64,000 nt of DNA from Symmetrospora coprosmae (taxonomy: Eukaryota > Basidiomycota > Cystobasidiomycetes > Symmetrosporaceae): the NCBI GenBank assembly GCA_008802785.1, contig VUYT01000028.1, positions 186,001-250,000 of the forward strand, given 5' to 3'. Under the pieces are notes generated by a model. That model was given only the letters and a program-made list of their open reading frames with translations. It was not told the DNA's origin and searched no databases. A program made the translations under genes and the position numbers. Each line of letters begins with the position of its first letter. Position 1 is the first letter of the stretch. Shown in pieces: positions 63,189 to 64,000 of this stretch.

Positions 63189-64000
63189 TCACTCCTCCAT
63201 CAGCTGAGGCGCGGATGTCGCAGCTGCAGCGGCGGCCGCCTGCTCTAGCTCTGCCACCTCTGCGTTTCTGACCCTGGCCATAAAGTGTGAGACTCTGGCA
63301 GCGGCACAAGAAAATGTGTTGTCAGTGCAGTCCTAGAGCGGTGCTGCTCGCCTGACTAGGGCATGCTCGATCAAAATGACGCCTCGGCGAGCGAGCGACT
63401 CTCACCTTTGCAGGTCCAGTCCGCCGGCTCCAGCTCCTTTCCCTGCGGACGACGAGCCTCCCTCCGCGTTCGCAGAGACATGCACACTCGCCGAATTTGC
63501 CGCTGCCGGTTCATCGCTTTCGAGCGCAACGATGAGGTTCCCAAGCATGTTTTCAATCTCCTCGTCGGCCGAGACGCCCGTGCAGAGCTTGACGAGTCTG
63601 CGCGCCTCGAGCTCCAGGCCGCCCGCGGCCGTGCGCTCGCGCGTGTGAGCGATCCGCGCGCGGAGCAGGGCCAGCACGCGCGTGTACCAGATCTCCATCC
63701 GGCGCAGCTGAGCGAGCGTGACTTGCGTAGCCGCAGGTCCAGGTCCAGGTGCGCCTCCGCCTGTTATCTGCGATGATGGTGGTGAAGCGGCCGCTGGAAG
63801 CGGTGGGTCCGCTTCGATGGTCATGGGCATGCTCACTGCAGGGAGAGCGCCGAGCGTGCTGCCTGCACCGCGGTACTCGAACGCCGCGGCATGTATCCGC
63901 TTTTGGTCCTCTCCTAGCTCGTCCTCTCCATCTCCTGTTCCCTCTCCGCTTTGTGCATTGGCTTGCTTCCCTGGCCGGGCTTTCCCCCCTGTGCTTCCGT
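63189..64000 (-). CDS. Uncharacterised protein, 5' part beyond the window
   Basis: The frame is open from the right edge. It reads GEDELGEDQKRIHAAAFEYR, GAGSTLGALPAVSMPMTIEA, a Pro/Ala-rich stretch, then helical LAQLRRMEIWYTRVLALLRA, RLVKLCTGVSADEEIENMLG, NLIVALESDE. After an intron (about 63293-63404) it ends VSHFMARVRNAEVAELEQAA with an Ala run and a stop at 63189-63191. The helical part is likely ordered and conserved, but I do not recognise the family. The ATG at 63836 inside the frame is not necessarily the start, because coding-like sequence continues upstream of it. Confidence 0.55.

Noticed and set aside
1-64000. tRNA, rRNA, CRISPR, LTR or other transposon signals
   Set aside because: Looked for B-box-like GGTTCGA stretches, long terminal or inverted repeats and transposase or reverse-transcriptase motifs; none was convincing. 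By-eye inspection cannot exclude short degenerate remnants.

Overview
This window is nuclear DNA of a filamentous or yeast-like fungus, almost certainly a basidiomycete. The evidence is dense genes with many short introns (about 45-95 bases, GT-AG, with CTRAY-like branch sites just before the acceptor), GC-rich coding sequence, and gene families typical of Basidiomycota: a DUF6534 membrane protein, a secreted 'macrophage-activating glycoprotein' type protein, and a POT1 that appears to carry an extra N-terminal OB region, as described for Ustilago maydis Pot1. A member of Ustilaginomycotina is a reasonable guess, not a demonstrated one. I see no transposon, virus-like element, CRISPR array, rRNA or tRNA. 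Gene models were spliced by hand; where exon lengths were summed, they divide by three for POT1, VMA9, TAM41, CENP-A, CDD1, the 42 kb secreted protein, the mini zinc protein, SFT1 and both paralogues at 40-45 kb.

Layout. 1-17.5 kb: end of a DUF6534 membrane protein, telomere protector POT1, a CYC2-like mitochondrial flavoprotein, exonuclease EXO5, the tiny V-ATPase subunit e (VMA9) divergent from the tRNA thiolation factor NCS2/CTU2, an MFS transporter, mitochondrial inner membrane protease IMP1, and an uncharacterised nucleotidyltransferase-like protein. 17.6-31.3 kb: an ADIP/Msd1-type coiled-coil protein, a disordered plus coiled-coil nuclear-looking protein, an AP-1-like bZIP factor, a PXA-domain protein, the mitochondrial CDP-diacylglycerol synthase TAM41 (with a GC-AG intron), and two uncharacterised genes. 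31.4-40 kb: a secreted glycoprotein, an alpha/beta-hydrolase broken by one in-frame stop, TOM22, ribosome biogenesis factor MAK16, centromeric histone CENP-A with a very long N-tail, and cytidine deaminase. 40.3-45 kb: a diverged pair of paralogous unknown proteins flanking a small secreted protein. 45-64 kb: uracil-DNA glycosylase, a CDC4-like F-box/WD40 protein, a 57-residue CxxC mini-protein divergent from the Golgi SNARE SFT1, a second small secreted protein, an F-box-like protein, a CorA-type transporter with GTN in place of GMN, an FAD amine-oxidase-like protein, COQ9, and a truncated unknown gene.

These are mostly unrelated housekeeping genes. Themes that recur are chromosome ends and centromeres (POT1, CENP-A), DNA maintenance (EXO5, UNG1), and nuclear-encoded mitochondrial proteins (CYC2-like, IMP1, TAM41, TOM22, COQ9). 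The best candidates for undescribed biology are the 40-45 kb paralogue pair, where a spliceable segment in one copy matches coding sequence in the other, the two KR-tailed secreted proteins, and the long-tailed CENP-A.
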